64,000 nt of DNA from Punica granatum (taxonomy: Eukaryota; Streptophyta; Magnoliopsida; Myrtales; Lythraceae), in assembly GCF_007655135.1 (NCBI RefSeq), contig NC_045131.1, forward strand, positions 11,020,001-11,084,000, read 5' to 3'. A model generated the notes under the pieces. It had not been told where the DNA came from and did not search any database. It saw nothing but the letters and a program-made list of their open reading frames with translations. The position numbers were made by a program, and so were the translations under genes. Shown in pieces: positions 21,582 to 33,225 of the stretch (positions are counted from its first letter, which is position 1; the number at the start of each line of letters is the position of its first letter).

Positions 21582-23024
21582 GTTCTTTATCGGCACAGAC
21601 AGCAATGATGGACCCGACGAGCTTCTCTAGATGGTCAGAAGGTATTAATTCATTCCAATTCCATTAAGTACTGACCAATAATTTTCTTTTAATATAGAGA
21701 ATTTTAAATATTTATTCATTTATTGAATCCATTTGAAATGAACAAAAAAATAAAGAGAAAAAAAACCAAACTAGAAATATTCGACAGTCAAAAATTGTAT
21801 AAAGTTTAATTGTTTGATATCTGGCTTAATGTGCGACAGGTGATTTACGTCGAAGCCGGTTGTAGCTATGTGCTACCTGTAAAACTTAGCTGCCTACTCT
21901 GTTTCCATTTGCTGATGCTCCCAGATCCATTGTTTGGTGGATTATTCAAGAATTATCCGACTGAATCAATCTTCTTAATAAGAGTATAGGGGTCTAGATA
22001 ATTTATGTATCAGCTTTTCAATGCTGAACACGAATTTAACTCAAATCTTTCACCAGCAATATGCCTCAAAATACTTTTAAATTCGAAGTAGTTCAGAGCA
22101 ATCCACAACGTACAGTTGATAAATCAGCCCTTTTATTTTATTCTTCTTCTTCCCTCGTACTTCTTCTAGATAAAGTCAAGAATCAACCTCCAATTCAGAT
22201 ATCTACGTCTTTCGACATCAGTGTGGACCAACAATTAAAATCGCTTAAGTTTCCACGTCCATTCCTATAAGAGATCATACTTCTGACAAGACGAATCACA
22301 TATCCTCGAATCAAATGGTCAACGACGGTCTCCTTATCTCTCTGACTTGCAGTCATTCAAAGCAAGTTCTGTTTCATACTTCTTTTGCTTGCTGGTCTAT
22401 CATGCTGGTGTTCTATCTTTGCCCGAATAACTTAAAACAGGTAAAAATTTAAATAAAATTCATGCAAAACTATATTTATGATTTTTGACCTATTTGTTCG
22501 AGTATACTTTTTGGGAGACGAATACTTTATCAATGATTAACTTTTTTGTTGGCTTCTTCAGCTCTGAGCATGTATTTTAGACAGATGAATCAAAGATTAC
22601 GTTACGAATTTACGAATTTGGTTTGCCAATTAGTTTGATGCAATATGCAATCGAACCGTCACCTCTAAAATGACATAAATTTGTAAAGTGATCGATTTCC
22701 TCGAGCATTTCCGTCCATTTAGATTCATTGACATGAAGTTTCCTCAGTTTACTCTCTGCAGGTTCCTTATCTCTCGGATATGATATAACTTGAACTGATG
22801 GCAAGAGAATGGAAAAGCTCATAAGCAGAGGATCTGAATAAGATGTACTGAAAGGGTGGAGTCACTCTGAGATCAATATTTTTCTTCTTTATTTCATTGG
22901 CTCTTCCGCACATTTATATAAAGTATCGAGCAACAAATATTGTAAACATCCAAAGGGGAAGAAAAAGCAAAACATAAAAAACACGATATGAATTCTTGCA
23001 AAGAAAAACTAGAAATATGCTCAA
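21582..23024. other. B-to-A spacer (P9-P10)
   Basis: Third copy of the recurring spacer, with GAGCAATCCACAACG near 22,093 and TTCTAGATAAAGTCAA near 22,165. No gene seen. Confidence 0.55.
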
Positions 23025-23596
23025 TTAAGCATAGACATCAGGGTTGGCGAGAAGGTATTCCTCGACAACCTTATAGAGTCCCATGGCCTTGTCCTTGCCC
23101 TGCTTGATGTCCTCTTCCTTCAGCTCTGCACCAGCTTTGGTGTGGTACTCGCTTATCATCTTGCAGACACATTCACCATCACTAGACGCTTCAAATTTCA
23201 CCTCATACGCAACCGACTCGATCTTGTCGAATGCAATGCCACTCTCGATAAGAGTGTACTTGCATACAAGCTTCTCTGCATCCACTGCGTCGATCCTGTT
23301 CTTCAACCACTTCAGGTGTCCACCTGTCATAGAAGGTAATAAAATCAGAATACTTCCTCCCATCCATATAAGGTACATAGTAAGAAATAAAAAGTTGGTA
23401 CTTTCTACTAACCATCAGCAAAGTTGGTCTGCTTAATGCTACCGGCAGCACCATCTCCTTCCACAAACTCGATGCTCTTGATACCCTGAGGGGCGATCCT
23501 GGGAATGAGGTTGTGGGAGTCGAGGATAAGTGCCTTGAACATCCTAGATGGAGCAACAGGGGTCGTGAACTCTTGGTTGAAGCAAGTGACCGCCAT
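23025..23596 (-). CDS. P10: PR-10 / Bet v 1-like protein, type A
   Basis: Exon 1 is 23596-23413, the intron 23412-23324 and exon 2 23323-23025; 160 aa, intact. It has the type A loop GDGAAG and ending LLANPDVYA. Private changes are Thr7 to Asn, Lys33 to Arg (shared with P16 and P21), His70 to Asn, Asp90 to Gly, Val100 to Ala, Gly112 to Glu in front of Cys-Val-Cys, and Thr118 to Ile. The accumulation of changes in strand residues is higher than in P16/P21. It leads the triad P10, P11, P12. Confidence 0.93.
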
Positions 23597-23710
23597 ATCC
23601 CCGGCTAGGTGAAAATACAAGAATTTTCAGTGTATTTCGAAGAATATGAGAAGGACGTGTTGGTTCTAAGGCAAGATGTTGAGTTGTGAATGATGCATAA
23701 TGTTTGGTTG

Positions 23711-23778
23711 TATATATAGGCTCCGATGTTATCTCCTCCTGTTTAAGATGAGAGTTCTATAGCTGCCCATTGTGGACT
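23711..23778 (-). promoter_or_regulatory. Core promoter of P10
   Basis: TATATATA (23718-23711) about 115 nt upstream of the ATG, with GCCCATTGTGGACT (plus-strand 23765-23778) 47 bp further upstream. Confidence 0.6.
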
Positions 23779-23950
23779 TTCACATTGATGACACCTTTGA
23801 AGATTCCAACCGGCAAGCAAGGTCCTACAGTGTGAAAAGCCGTCTATGACTGATTTGGATATTTTATATGCTTAATTCTCAGCTGACAAATATCAAAATA
23901 TATAAATGTCTCAAGGGTCCACATATATAATATGTATGTTGGTTACCAAC

Positions 23951-24150
23951 GTGGATTCGTTCAAGCGGTTTGACGTTTGTTTCGCTTAACCAAGGTCTTG
24001 GGTTTGAGTTATTGTGAATGCAGAAAATCAACACTGGTAAAGTTTTACCTCTTAGTGGGCCGACCCAGCTCGACTGAATTAGTCGGGGTCCAATTGGGGT
24101 TCCAGATACTACGGTTCACACCAAAAAATAATATTTATTTTAATAGTTTC
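23951..24150 (+). repeat. SINE-like element, copy 2
   Basis: Begins near ACGTGGATTCGTTCAAGCGG, contains a B-box-like GGTTTGAGTTATTG (about 24001-24014) and the family words AGTGGGCCGACC and GGTTCACACCAAAAAATAAT, and ends A/T-rich. It closely matches the SINE in 48115-48497, and weakly 9775-9965. Confidence 0.6.
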
Positions 24151-24214
24151 GTTCTCATAAGAGAATGTGGCACGTTGATCAATTTGGACCAAATGGGCAA
24201 ATCCAAGCTAGAGA

Positions 24215-24952
24215 CAATGTTTCCAAACCCGATCCGGGCATCGAATCAGCCTCTTTGCCAGGTCATGGGTCATCTGGTTCAACCACTGGTTTAATTATTT
24301 TGTATTTTAAAATTTCAATAAATTATAAGGAATTATATAACAAATTAAATATGTAGCATTATTCTATAAATATGTCTAACTATATAACTATATAAAGTAT
24401 TTGGTTATTATAAGTTATAACCCAGTAATTAACACCATAGTTAACAACATAATTAATCCATTAAAAAATTGAAAGTTATCAACCAATTTATTAAAATCAG
24501 TGCCAACGATTTAAAAAAGAAAAATACTAACAATTTTCTTAGCAAAATTAACAATATTGGTAATCAATGCATCTTCAGTCTCGAGCCTCATGATTTTCAT
24601 CTCCGTCATCCATTCCACTGTCAAAGGAAAGACAAATCAATTACAAAATCATCATCAAGAATCTTGGGCTTCGTTACTTCGTGTCCTATAAACTGTAAAG
24701 ATTTGATTCCAATAACAATAAAATTGAGAGTTGAAAACCGATATCCGAAGATATTTAAGATTTTAATTGGGGAAAGGAAAGATTTTCTCACGAAATAATT
24801 GGCTCGACCGTAACGGGCAGGTCAACCGGGTCCACCGATTTTTGCTGGGTTTCAAGATAAAGTGGGTTTTTGTTAAACCCCGGCCCGGACAAAACAATAG
24901 GTCATGGGCCAACCGGTCCAACCGGCTGGGCCGGGCCGGGTTTTAAACATTG
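24215..24952. mobile_element. hAT-type MITE, 738 bp
   Basis: Terminal inverted repeats: left CAATGTTTCCAAACCCGATC and right end, read in reverse, CAATGTTTAAAACCCGGCCC. It is flanked by a perfect 8-bp duplication GCTAGAGA (24207-24214 and 24953-24960). Subterminal GGTCATGGGTC/GGTCATGGGCC words are also shared by the two ends. There is no transposase frame; the middle is AT-rich. The insertion lies in the divergent spacer upstream of P10 and P11. Confidence 0.88.
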
Positions 24953-25017
24953 GCTAGAGATCAATGTGTTGATAACTCAAATTTTGCACCTTAAATTAAT
25001 ATTTTGTTCGTTAACAG

Positions 25018-25974
25018 TGTAAAATCCGATAATTTATACGGTGAAAATCGATTAATAATTTTCATACATATAATGAATATTCAAAAAATCACAAATTCGA
25101 CGGAATGAGTGAAAATCCCGATAAAATGCCATAGTTTCACCGCCATTTTGACCTGTAAAAGAACTGAGAACATATTTTAAGGAATGAGCTTGACGCCCAG
25201 TGAATAATCACAACCTAAACTAGTCGGATCATAACACGAATTCAGTAATATTATAAAATATCGTCGAGACCTCTAGAGCTCAGATCGTCAATATGCACGT
25301 TTTCAGCTCCCCACCACAGTGGTAGCCCCACGCTGGTAGCCTCTCTGCTCTAGGTAGTCATTTCCTATTGCTCGACTTACGACTGGTTCAGGGCGATACA
25401 TGACTTACCAACTACCATCAATCTCAATTACACAACTCAAACCTCACTACTCATTTTCAAATATCATAATCAATCGTATAAAAATACATGCATGATCCGT
25501 GAAACTGACATAGACATACAATGTAGTTCTAATAAAGTAATTATAATCACGATAAAAATACCAGATTAGGAATAAGTTACTCACCTTAACAAGCTATCCC
25601 CCAAATATCAAACGTAAAAAAACGAATGTTTTCTATTTCTAGAAATTTTCTCATAATTTTCCCTCAATTTTCTCTCTCGGCCTCTCAAGGTCTCTCTGTA
25701 ATGGTTTGGCTGTGAAAACGGAAATAGCCGAGAAGAGTTGACGAAAGGCCATTTAAAAGAGAAGACTAAGGCGGTAGAAGTAGATCACCAATTAAAGTTC
25801 AAAGAATAAGCTCAACCAGAGGGAGACACATGTAAAGGAATTTGAAGATTATCTAGTATCTCAATGGAAACAAAAGTTATATAATTAATCACATTAAAAA
25901 TTTGTAATTAACAAATACTTCAAGAAAATATAAATATGAACATTTTGAGTTGAAAAAAAATTTAGGATATTACA
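25018..25974. mobile_element. Probable solo LTR, 957 bp
   Basis: Begins TGTAAAATCCGATAATT and ends TTAGGATATTACA (TG...CA with short inverted ends). Flanking 5-mers are AACAG (25013-25017) and AACGG (25975-25979), a target duplication with one mismatch. No coding domain or PBS inside. The opening TGTAA-CCGA resembles the starts of the other solo LTRs. Removing it rejoins an A/C spacer like that left of P8. Confidence 0.65.
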
Positions 25975-26129
25975 AACGGGAAGCATCAACAGATATCTTA
26001 ATTAAGGACATCTAGAAAAGGAATGTATCTAGAAAAGGAATGTAGGCCCATGAATAGAAGAACAAACACAGCTATTGATAGAAGTGAAACCCATCTGATG
26101 AGTCAATTGTGGAGAGCTATGAAACATTG

Positions 26130-26297
26130 GACCCCAACTTTAACTTTAACTTTAACTCAACACACTATACAACAAAAATACACATTTTTCAAATAAAAAA
26201 ATTTAACTTTAACTTTAACTCAATACACTACACAATCATTTTTCATTTTCCACAATCAAAATTAAAATTATTTTAACTCTTAAACCAAACGCACCAT
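26130..26297. repeat. MITE-like repeat, copy 2, inside the P11 promoter
   Basis: Carries the same TTTAACTTTAACTTTAACTC and CAAACGCACCA words as 10018-10232. It lies between the CAATTGTGGAG box (about 26,104-26,114) and the TATA-like CTATATAAA (about 26,331-26,339) of P11, pushing them about 165 bp further apart than in P22. Flanks CATTGGA and CATGGA may be a target duplication. Confidence 0.6.
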
Positions 26298-26470
26298 GGA
26301 GTTTTTGCAGAAAAAGGATAATAGTTTTTCCTATATAAATGTGCACGGACTTTACCATTTGCACCGACTCGAAGCTTAAACACTGGCTGTACTACAAGCA
26401 AGAAGCACTTTTTTTTTTTTTTCCCTTTGACTACACAAATTTTGCCCTGTTCCTCTTGTTCGAGGCGAAA

Positions 26471-27079
26471 ATGGCCGTTAGCACCTTCACCCAAGAGTTC
26501 ACCCTTCGGTCACTCCATCGAGGATGTTCAAAGCATTGATCCTTGATTCTCACATCATTATCCCCAAGATCGCCCCACAGGGCATCAAGAGCATTGAGTT
26601 TGTTGGGGGAGAAGGGGTGTTGGAAGCATCAAGCAGACCGGCTTTGCTGATGATAAGATTTAAGCAACATTTCGACATTTTTTTCTTATGGAAAACATTT
26701 CAACATTTCTAAAATTTACTGTTGGTCACTGTTTGAGAAATTTAACAAGCACCTGTGCTTCTGCATGTTCTCTGTACGAGGTGGACACTTGAAGTGGCTG
26801 AAGCACAGGATCGATGCAATTGAGGCAGAGAAGCTTGTCTGCAAGTACAGTCTGTTCGAAAGCGACATAGCATTCGACAAGATTGAGTCAGTGGCAAACC
26901 AGGTAAAATTTGAAGCTTCCTGTGACGGCGGGTGTGTCTGTAAGATGACCAGCGAGGACCATGTGAAGATGGGTGTGGAGATGAAAGAGAAGGACATCAA
27001 GCAAGGCAAAGACAAAGCCATGGGACTTTGCAAAGTTGTCGAGGGATACGTGCTCGCCAACCCCGGCGCCTATGCTCAA
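26471..27079 (+). pseudogene. P11: PR-10 pseudogene, type C, frameshifted, donor and stop lost
   Basis: Exon 1 (26471-26652, 182 nt) has a 1-nt loss near codon 11 and another near the loop (GGAGAAGGGGTG). The splice donor reads GATG-ATAAGA instead of GATG-GTAAGG. Exon 2 starts at 26781 after a normal AG and stays open, but the stop codon is gone: Tyr-Ala is followed by CAA, and the frame runs on to 27334. Several conserved residues are changed (Tyr101 region to Asn-Gln, Tyr121 to Asp). Nonfunctional as a PR-10 gene. Confidence 0.9.
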
Positions 27080-27992
27080 ATGAGTGTGGTTTGGAGTTTG
27101 GTTAACACGAAAGCTCGTTATAGTTTGCTCTACTACTCTCGTTTTCTTTTTCTTCTTCTTCTTCTTTTTTTTTTTTGGGTTTTTCCTCTTTCAGTTCATG
27201 GCTTTGCTTGTTTCTGGCAAAACAGATCTATAAAACGTATTCTTGTAATTTTTACAGCAAGGATGTTGATTAGTGTCACTTCATCTTATTCTAAAGTGCA
27301 GAGTTATTTTCACGAAATATATGGTTTTGTCTAAAGACCTTGTAAAAGCACAAAAGCAAATAATATTAGTTCGTGTACAGAAGTGCCCACTCAAGTGATC
27401 AATGTTCTCCAATAAGTAATGTTCTTAGCAGACACGATAAACTTTGTAATTCTTAATGTTCAGATTACATCAATCGTCTTTAATGAGATCATTGATTCAT
27501 CCTCATCATGACTCTTTTCACTATGACAATGACAAGATCACACTTCTCGTTTCTCACGCAATGCTGTTCCTTTGCCCATGTTTCAACCCGCAAAGTTCAA
27601 CTGTTCTCAACTTGTGACAATATTGTGGAGTTCATGTGAATCTGTGAATCAACTGCTTGATCGATTCCGGTTTCAGATAGATATCCAGGCTCGTCCCTCC
27701 TTTTCTTTAAAATTACTTGGCAGCAATTTCTTTGCAATATTTGGGAATCACAAGCATTTCTTATCGGCACAAAGGGGTCCTTGGGGTGATCTATTTCCAG
27801 ATCTGCTAGGTATTGAGATGGTACTATCAACCATAACAATCCATGCTTGTGATTGATCATGACCCGAAAAAGAAAAATATCACATCAAACCCAGGAAAGA
27901 TCTCACCGAACTTGACTAAGAGCCCTAGCCTATGCTGTGCTGTTCAATAATCCAGAGAGCAACCCATGCGCTTGTTTTTTTTTTTTTTTTTT
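27080..27992. other. Convergent C/B 3' spacer, left part
   Basis: Homologous to the P8-P9 spacer, including the shared phrase AAGAGCCCTAGCCTATGCTG (27,919 on; 20,354 on). It ends in a poly-T run (27974-27993) where the LTR element is inserted. No gene seen. Confidence 0.55.
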
Positions 27993-30385
27993 TGTAATAA
28001 CCGAAATTTTTGTCCCTTAATTTTAAACTCTTAAGGACCAGTTTGTATGGAAGAAAAAGTTAAGGGACCAATTGATGATTTTGCCAAAAGAAAATTCAAG
28101 AAAGTATCTACTGTAGTCCTCTAAAACGTTGTAACGCAAGGGGAGGAAATGCCCATGAACGACCGACGTTCAATGACCAGCATTCAAGAGGTCAGCCACT
28201 AGTTTTTAGAATGCTCATTTGATTCTCTGGACTCTGTAGAAGAGACAGAGAGAGCAGGAAGAGACAGAGAAGACTGAGAGGAGGCAGAGAGAGACGAAGA
28301 CGCCCCGGAAGCAGAGGTGCAGATCGATGGGCACTGATTGCTCGACCTTAGAGCATCATTTCGGTTCTATTCAATGAGTCTTAAGCCTCTTTTCTAAGTT
28401 TGTTTGGCTTGGTTCATCAAGTTCTAGAGAGAGAAAACTTGTTGCCACGTTAATGACAGATCATCATGGCTATGTTTACTGACCGAAATTCCTACCTATG
28501 ATCATTGGTAAGGTCTCTAGGATGCTATAGGATTTTACAGAATCAAATTTGGTTGAGTCGTTTGAGAAATATCGCATTTTCAAGATACTGCAGACATGAT
28601 GAACAGTGGAATTCGAGCTAGATTTCCGACCTGTTTTCTCCATATCTTGGAATTGCGTGTTTGGGTTTAAGCTGTACCCTGTTGTTTGAGAATTCTGTAC
28701 ACACCTAGAACACAGTAAACGGAGTTTTGTGGAGAGAGTATCGCTCTCCCAAAGTTGGCCGATAGGCTGTTTAGAGTTGTTCGTTTTTGCGATGAACAGA
28801 AAATTCTGGGGGCTCTTTTGACGGGCCCTGATGTCCGATTTTAATGATTTTTGTGCTGGCGAACTTGTATTTCAGTTTCCTATTTTCTGTAGGTTTTTGG
28901 GATTTTTCTGAAAATATTGGCATTTAATGTATTTTTGGAAATAAATTATATTGTCGGGTTTTTGGCTCTTGTGAGAGCTGAAGTATGTGGTCGGATATTT
29001 TGTTCTTATTTCCAGAAAATTATGAAACAGTTTCTGTACTGGAAATGGGTGTAATTGGTGTCAACTAATTCAAAATCGGTCTTTTAAGTTGAAAATATTA
29101 TTTTTCCGAAATTTGAATCTTGAACCATAACATTGATTTTAAAAGTGCTGAGTTTTGGTAAATCATGTTTAGAGTATTCAGATCCAGTCATGACCCTTTA
29201 TCAGCAAATAAGAGTATTTTAGTCTTTTTTGACTTCAAGAAGGTTGAATTAGAAATTCGAATTAGTAGTTGACTTTATACTTTAATTTTAGGTTCATTTT
29301 CCTGATTTGGATCTTCATCTGTGAGTTGATAATTCGTGCAGCAGTCGAGGTAGGTAACCCAGACTCACGTCTATTGTTTGCTAAAAATCAAAATGTTATT
29401 TTTACTCATGCCACGAAAGTTATGTGGACTACTATTCTATTAAGAAACATTTATTGTTTGAACACGAAACTGATTTTCTGATTTTAAAGTAAGGATCAAG
29501 TATCGAAGGCTCATTGACAAGTGATATTGTTTTATTGAATTTGTTGAAGTACAGAAAGATTGTGGATATTGAGTTATTGATTTACGATAGTTTTATTTAT
29601 ATTAATTACTTACGCCTTATGGTATTATTTTTGAGTATTGGAAATTATTCGAATATTAGATTATTGATTTTTGTTTATTATTGGAAAATGTGATATGAAT
29701 TAGTATTCGGGTTTGTGTGATAGGACGAAGTGTCACAGTAGTTTCAATGGTGATGGGCAGATTTGTTTTGATATCGGTGTCCGAATATTGAGTTTATGTT
29801 GTACGAGTATATTTGAATCACTGAATTTAAGTATTGTAGGAAATGTTTGAATGCTTGAGTTATTGAACTTCCGTAATGATTGAATAATGCGTTTATGAAA
29901 TTAGATGCTGCATGATTCAGAACTATTGTCTGGAACTGATTATTATGATTGCTTCTTTTTACAGGGTATTTAGAAAGAAGTTAAATTTCTTTATTCGATG
30001 CTTGATCTGGTAAATGTGAGTTTTGGTTACTCACTGAGCATGTGGAGCGCTCACCCCATTTATAATTTTCCCCCAGATTCGGATTCGACAGACTTGGAGA
30101 GCTAAACTACTAGAAGGTTGTTATGGAAGAGTTTAGAGGATACTGGCCTTCAGTTTTTTTCAGATTTATTAGAATTTGGGAGTTATGAGGAGTTTTATAC
30201 TATCGGGGACATTCACTTTAAGACTTCGTTTTGCAGCGTCCTTTCTGGAGATTATTCGTACTATGCTTTAATAAAGACAACTTTGAAGTTCATAAATAGA
30301 TGTTTTGCTAGATGGTTTCGTTTGCTGTGTTGACCTCTTAGTGAACCGCCGGTCACATTCCAAGTGCCAGAAATGGGGTGTGACG
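27993..30385. mobile_element. Probable solo LTR, about 2.4 kb
   Basis: Starts TGTAATAACCGAAATTTTTG, like the start of the 36,886 element (TGTCAAGACCCGAAATTT), and ends GGGGTGTGACG, one base off a CA end. Flanks are TTTTT and TTTTC, a weak target duplication in a poly-T tract. Sequence on either side continues the P8-P9-type 3' spacer, so the borders are supported by homology. No PBS or polyprotein domain is seen, and the short open frames have no recognisable similarity. Confidence 0.6.
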
Positions 30386-30821
30386 TTTTCCCACACTTTC
30401 AGAAGTACAGGCAGTGTTCTTTTTACCTCCAGGCGAAAAAACGAAAAAGATAACGTAGACAGTATGTGGTTAGAAACTCAAAGATCTTACAGTTTTATTG
30501 CAAATCCATAGTTAATCCAACTAAGAATTTCCTCAAGTCCTTGGACTGGGTGATCTGATGATGCTATGATTTCTTCATATCGATAGCCTTTTCTCGAGAT
30601 AAGATGGCTTTATTGCTGCTTTAGAAACAATGTCAAGAATGATTCATTTCTTTTGTGAGATATCTTGCAGACAACAGAAATATAATCTGTTAATTTACCA
30701 AAATGAAATTCTGCGAAATCTCAAATACTGGTCTTGCTTGATGACTTTTCGCCAACGAACAGACACCTAAGAAAGGGAAGAGGTAAAGAAAAAAGGCACT
30801 CAAGAGTGAAGAACACTCTGT
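30386..30821. other. Convergent C/B 3' spacer, right part
   Basis: Continues the spacer after the insertion and matches 20,430-20,821 (CTTTCAGAAGTACAGGCAGTG against ATTCAGAAGTATAGGTGGTG). It holds the P12 3' UTR. No gene seen. Confidence 0.55.
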
Positions 30822-31402
30822 TTAAGCATATACGTCGGGGTTGGCGAGAAGGTATTCCTCGACAACCTTGTAGAGTCCCATGGCTTTGTCTTTGCCCTGC
30901 TTGATGTCATCCTTCTTCAGCTCCACACCTGCTCTCATGTGATACTCGCTGGTCATCTTGCAGATGGACCCATCATCACTCGAAGCTTCGAATTTCAACT
31001 CATACACCACTGACTCGATCTTATCAAATGCTATGTCACTTTCGATCAGAGTGTACTTGCACACAAACTTCTCAGCATCTATCGCATCGATCCTGTGCTT
31101 CAGCCACTTCAAGTGTCCACCTATTACAGAATGTACCAAATTCAGAATACTCGTATACGTCGCGGAATCAAGTACCAGAAGGAATAATAAGGCGACATGC
31201 GTGATGCGACTCACTAACCATCGGCAAAGTTGGTCTGCTTGATGCTTCCAGCACCGCCATCTCCTTCAACGAACTCGATGCTCTTAATACCCTGAGGGGC
31301 AATCTTGGGGATGAGGTTGTGAGAGTCGAGGATCAGAGCCTTGAACATCCTTGATGGAGCAATCGAAGTCCTGAACTCCTGGGTGAAGCAGGTGACGGCC
31401 AT
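30822..31402 (-). CDS. P12: PR-10 / Bet v 1-like protein, type B
   Basis: Exon 1 is 31402-31219, the intron 31218-31121 and exon 2 31120-30822; 160 aa, intact. Promoter type and triad position make it type B, although the loop context FVEGDGGAG and the ending LLANPDVYA look type A, hinting at gene conversion between neighbours (inference). Private changes: Thr11 to Arg, Leu80 to Phe, Val103 to Leu, Gly111 to Asp and Cys113 to Ser, so the Cys-x-Cys pair is lost, plus Val-Lys-Ala to Met-Arg-Ala and Glu131-Glu132 to Lys-Asp. Confidence 0.93.
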
Positions 31403-31483
31403 TTTTCGTACTTAGGGTGAATAAGATGAATTATCAGGTTCGACAAGAAGCGCTTGATAATGAAGATTGCTGAATTGGTTAGG

Positions 31484-31552
31484 CTTATAAAGTGCAACTT
31501 TTTGTTCCTTAGACCATTGGTGTTCTCATTTCTTGGCACTCCATAATGGACT
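31484..31552 (-). promoter_or_regulatory. Core promoter of P12
   Basis: A weak TATA (TTTATAAG on the minus strand, 31491-31484) and ACTCCATAATGGACT (plus-strand 31538-31552) 47 bp upstream. Confidence 0.55.
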
Positions 31553-33225
31553 GATCAGCACCAGCAACGTGCGCTTTCTAGATGGTCAGAAGGTATTAAT
31601 TTATCTACTAATTCCATTAATGAGAAGTGACGTGCAAGTTTCTTTAACTAATGTTGAACATCTACGCACATGATTATTTATTCGTTGGATCCATTCGAAT
31701 AGAACAACAAATAAATAAATAAATCAGAAGGCCATGACAAGCAAGATTCTAAGCGGGTGAGTTGCAGCTTGCAAAACTTAGACGCGGCGCTGTTTTTCCA
31801 GTTGCCGATGTTCCTGGTTCCGTTGTTTGGTGGTTTAAGCGAGAATTACCCGACCAGTTTAGTTAAATATTAAGCGGAGATTGATGGGGTTCGACAATTC
31901 AGAGCAATAACTCAAATCTTTTCACTTTAATTATTCAGAGCAATTAGCCTATAGGCAAAAATGATTAAGTTCGAAGGAGTTCAGAGCAATCCAGAATGGA
32001 CCGTTGACTAATCAGCCCTTTCCGTCAGTTTATTCTTTTTCTTCTTCCCTCGTATACGTACTTCTTCTAGATAAAGTCAACAATCAACATCCAAATAAAG
32101 ATCATCTACATTCTTCTTTCCACATCAATGCGTACAATTGATTAATGAAAAAACCTTCGCGTTCATTCCTTAAAAGATCACAAGCTTTTGGCCAGAGTAG
32201 CCACATCCTAGGATTAAATCAATTGGTCAACGGCAGTCACCGTATCTCTATGACTTGCGGTAGTCACTCAAAAGAAATTTACTTTTGTAGCGTTCTTTTT
32301 CTTTTTTAAGTTGGGAGTCAAAACAAAATTTAATCCACACTGGCCCAAAAGGAAAAGATTCATGGACTGACTTAGGTACTACTACTTATTAGTTTGAGCT
32401 CTTTGGTACAAAGCGGGGTACGCACCCTTGTGGCACCGTACCAAGCCCAGTATCGAGTGCAGCGAAATGTTTGTGTACTGCCATTTATCAGTTGGAAATT
32501 TAAGATTTTGTGTAGAGTTGGACCAAATCCCTTAAAGATGGTTCTGTATATGACCTCTGTGCCACAGCTGGAAATTTAAGATTTTGCTTTCTGGCATAGC
32601 ATGCTGTTGACTTTTTCACAGGAAATTTCTTCGTAACTTAAAATCCATGAATATTTGTACTTATAGCCCCTAAAATGCTATATTTACGACAATTAGCCAG
32701 TTCACAATATGAAATGAAGCTCCTGTGTGTCTGTGTCTGTGTCCCCCCCCCCCCATGAGTATATGCTTTAGCAGATAAATACTTTTATCAATAAATGATT
32801 GACTTTCCTGTTCGCTTGTGCAGTGCATGGTGCTCCATTCCTTGAGCATTTCCTTCCATCCGGGTTCATCGATATGGACTTTTCTCTTACTATCCAGTTT
32901 TTGTATCTCGCTACATATGACATCACTTGAATTGATGTCAAGGGAACGAAAAGATTCAAAAACAGAGGATCTGAGGTATTACTTGGATATGTCTATATAT
33001 TGACATCCCAGCACTTGTACAATAGAAATTAGAAATGGCCGATTTGTTGTATGAGTATTAGGATGGAGTTACTCTAAGATAAAAAAAATTTCTTATTTCA
33101 ATGCCCCTTCCATACATTTATATCAAGTGAAAAACATTGAAAACATCCAAATATGGGGGAGAAAAAACAATATAGGAAACAATACGATGTAAATTCCAGC
33201 AAATAAAAACAAGTAAGATGCTCGT
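31553..33225. other. B-to-A spacer (P12-P13)
   Basis: Fourth copy of the recurring spacer, with GAGCAATCCAGAATGGACCG near 31,983. A C-run and TGTG-rich patch are near 32,726-32,754. No gene seen. Confidence 0.55.

Noticed and set aside
32394..32579. Possible further SINE copy (CCAAGCCCAGTATCGAGTGC)
   Set aside because: Only short words match the SINE family, the order of blocks is not kept, and borders cannot be set.
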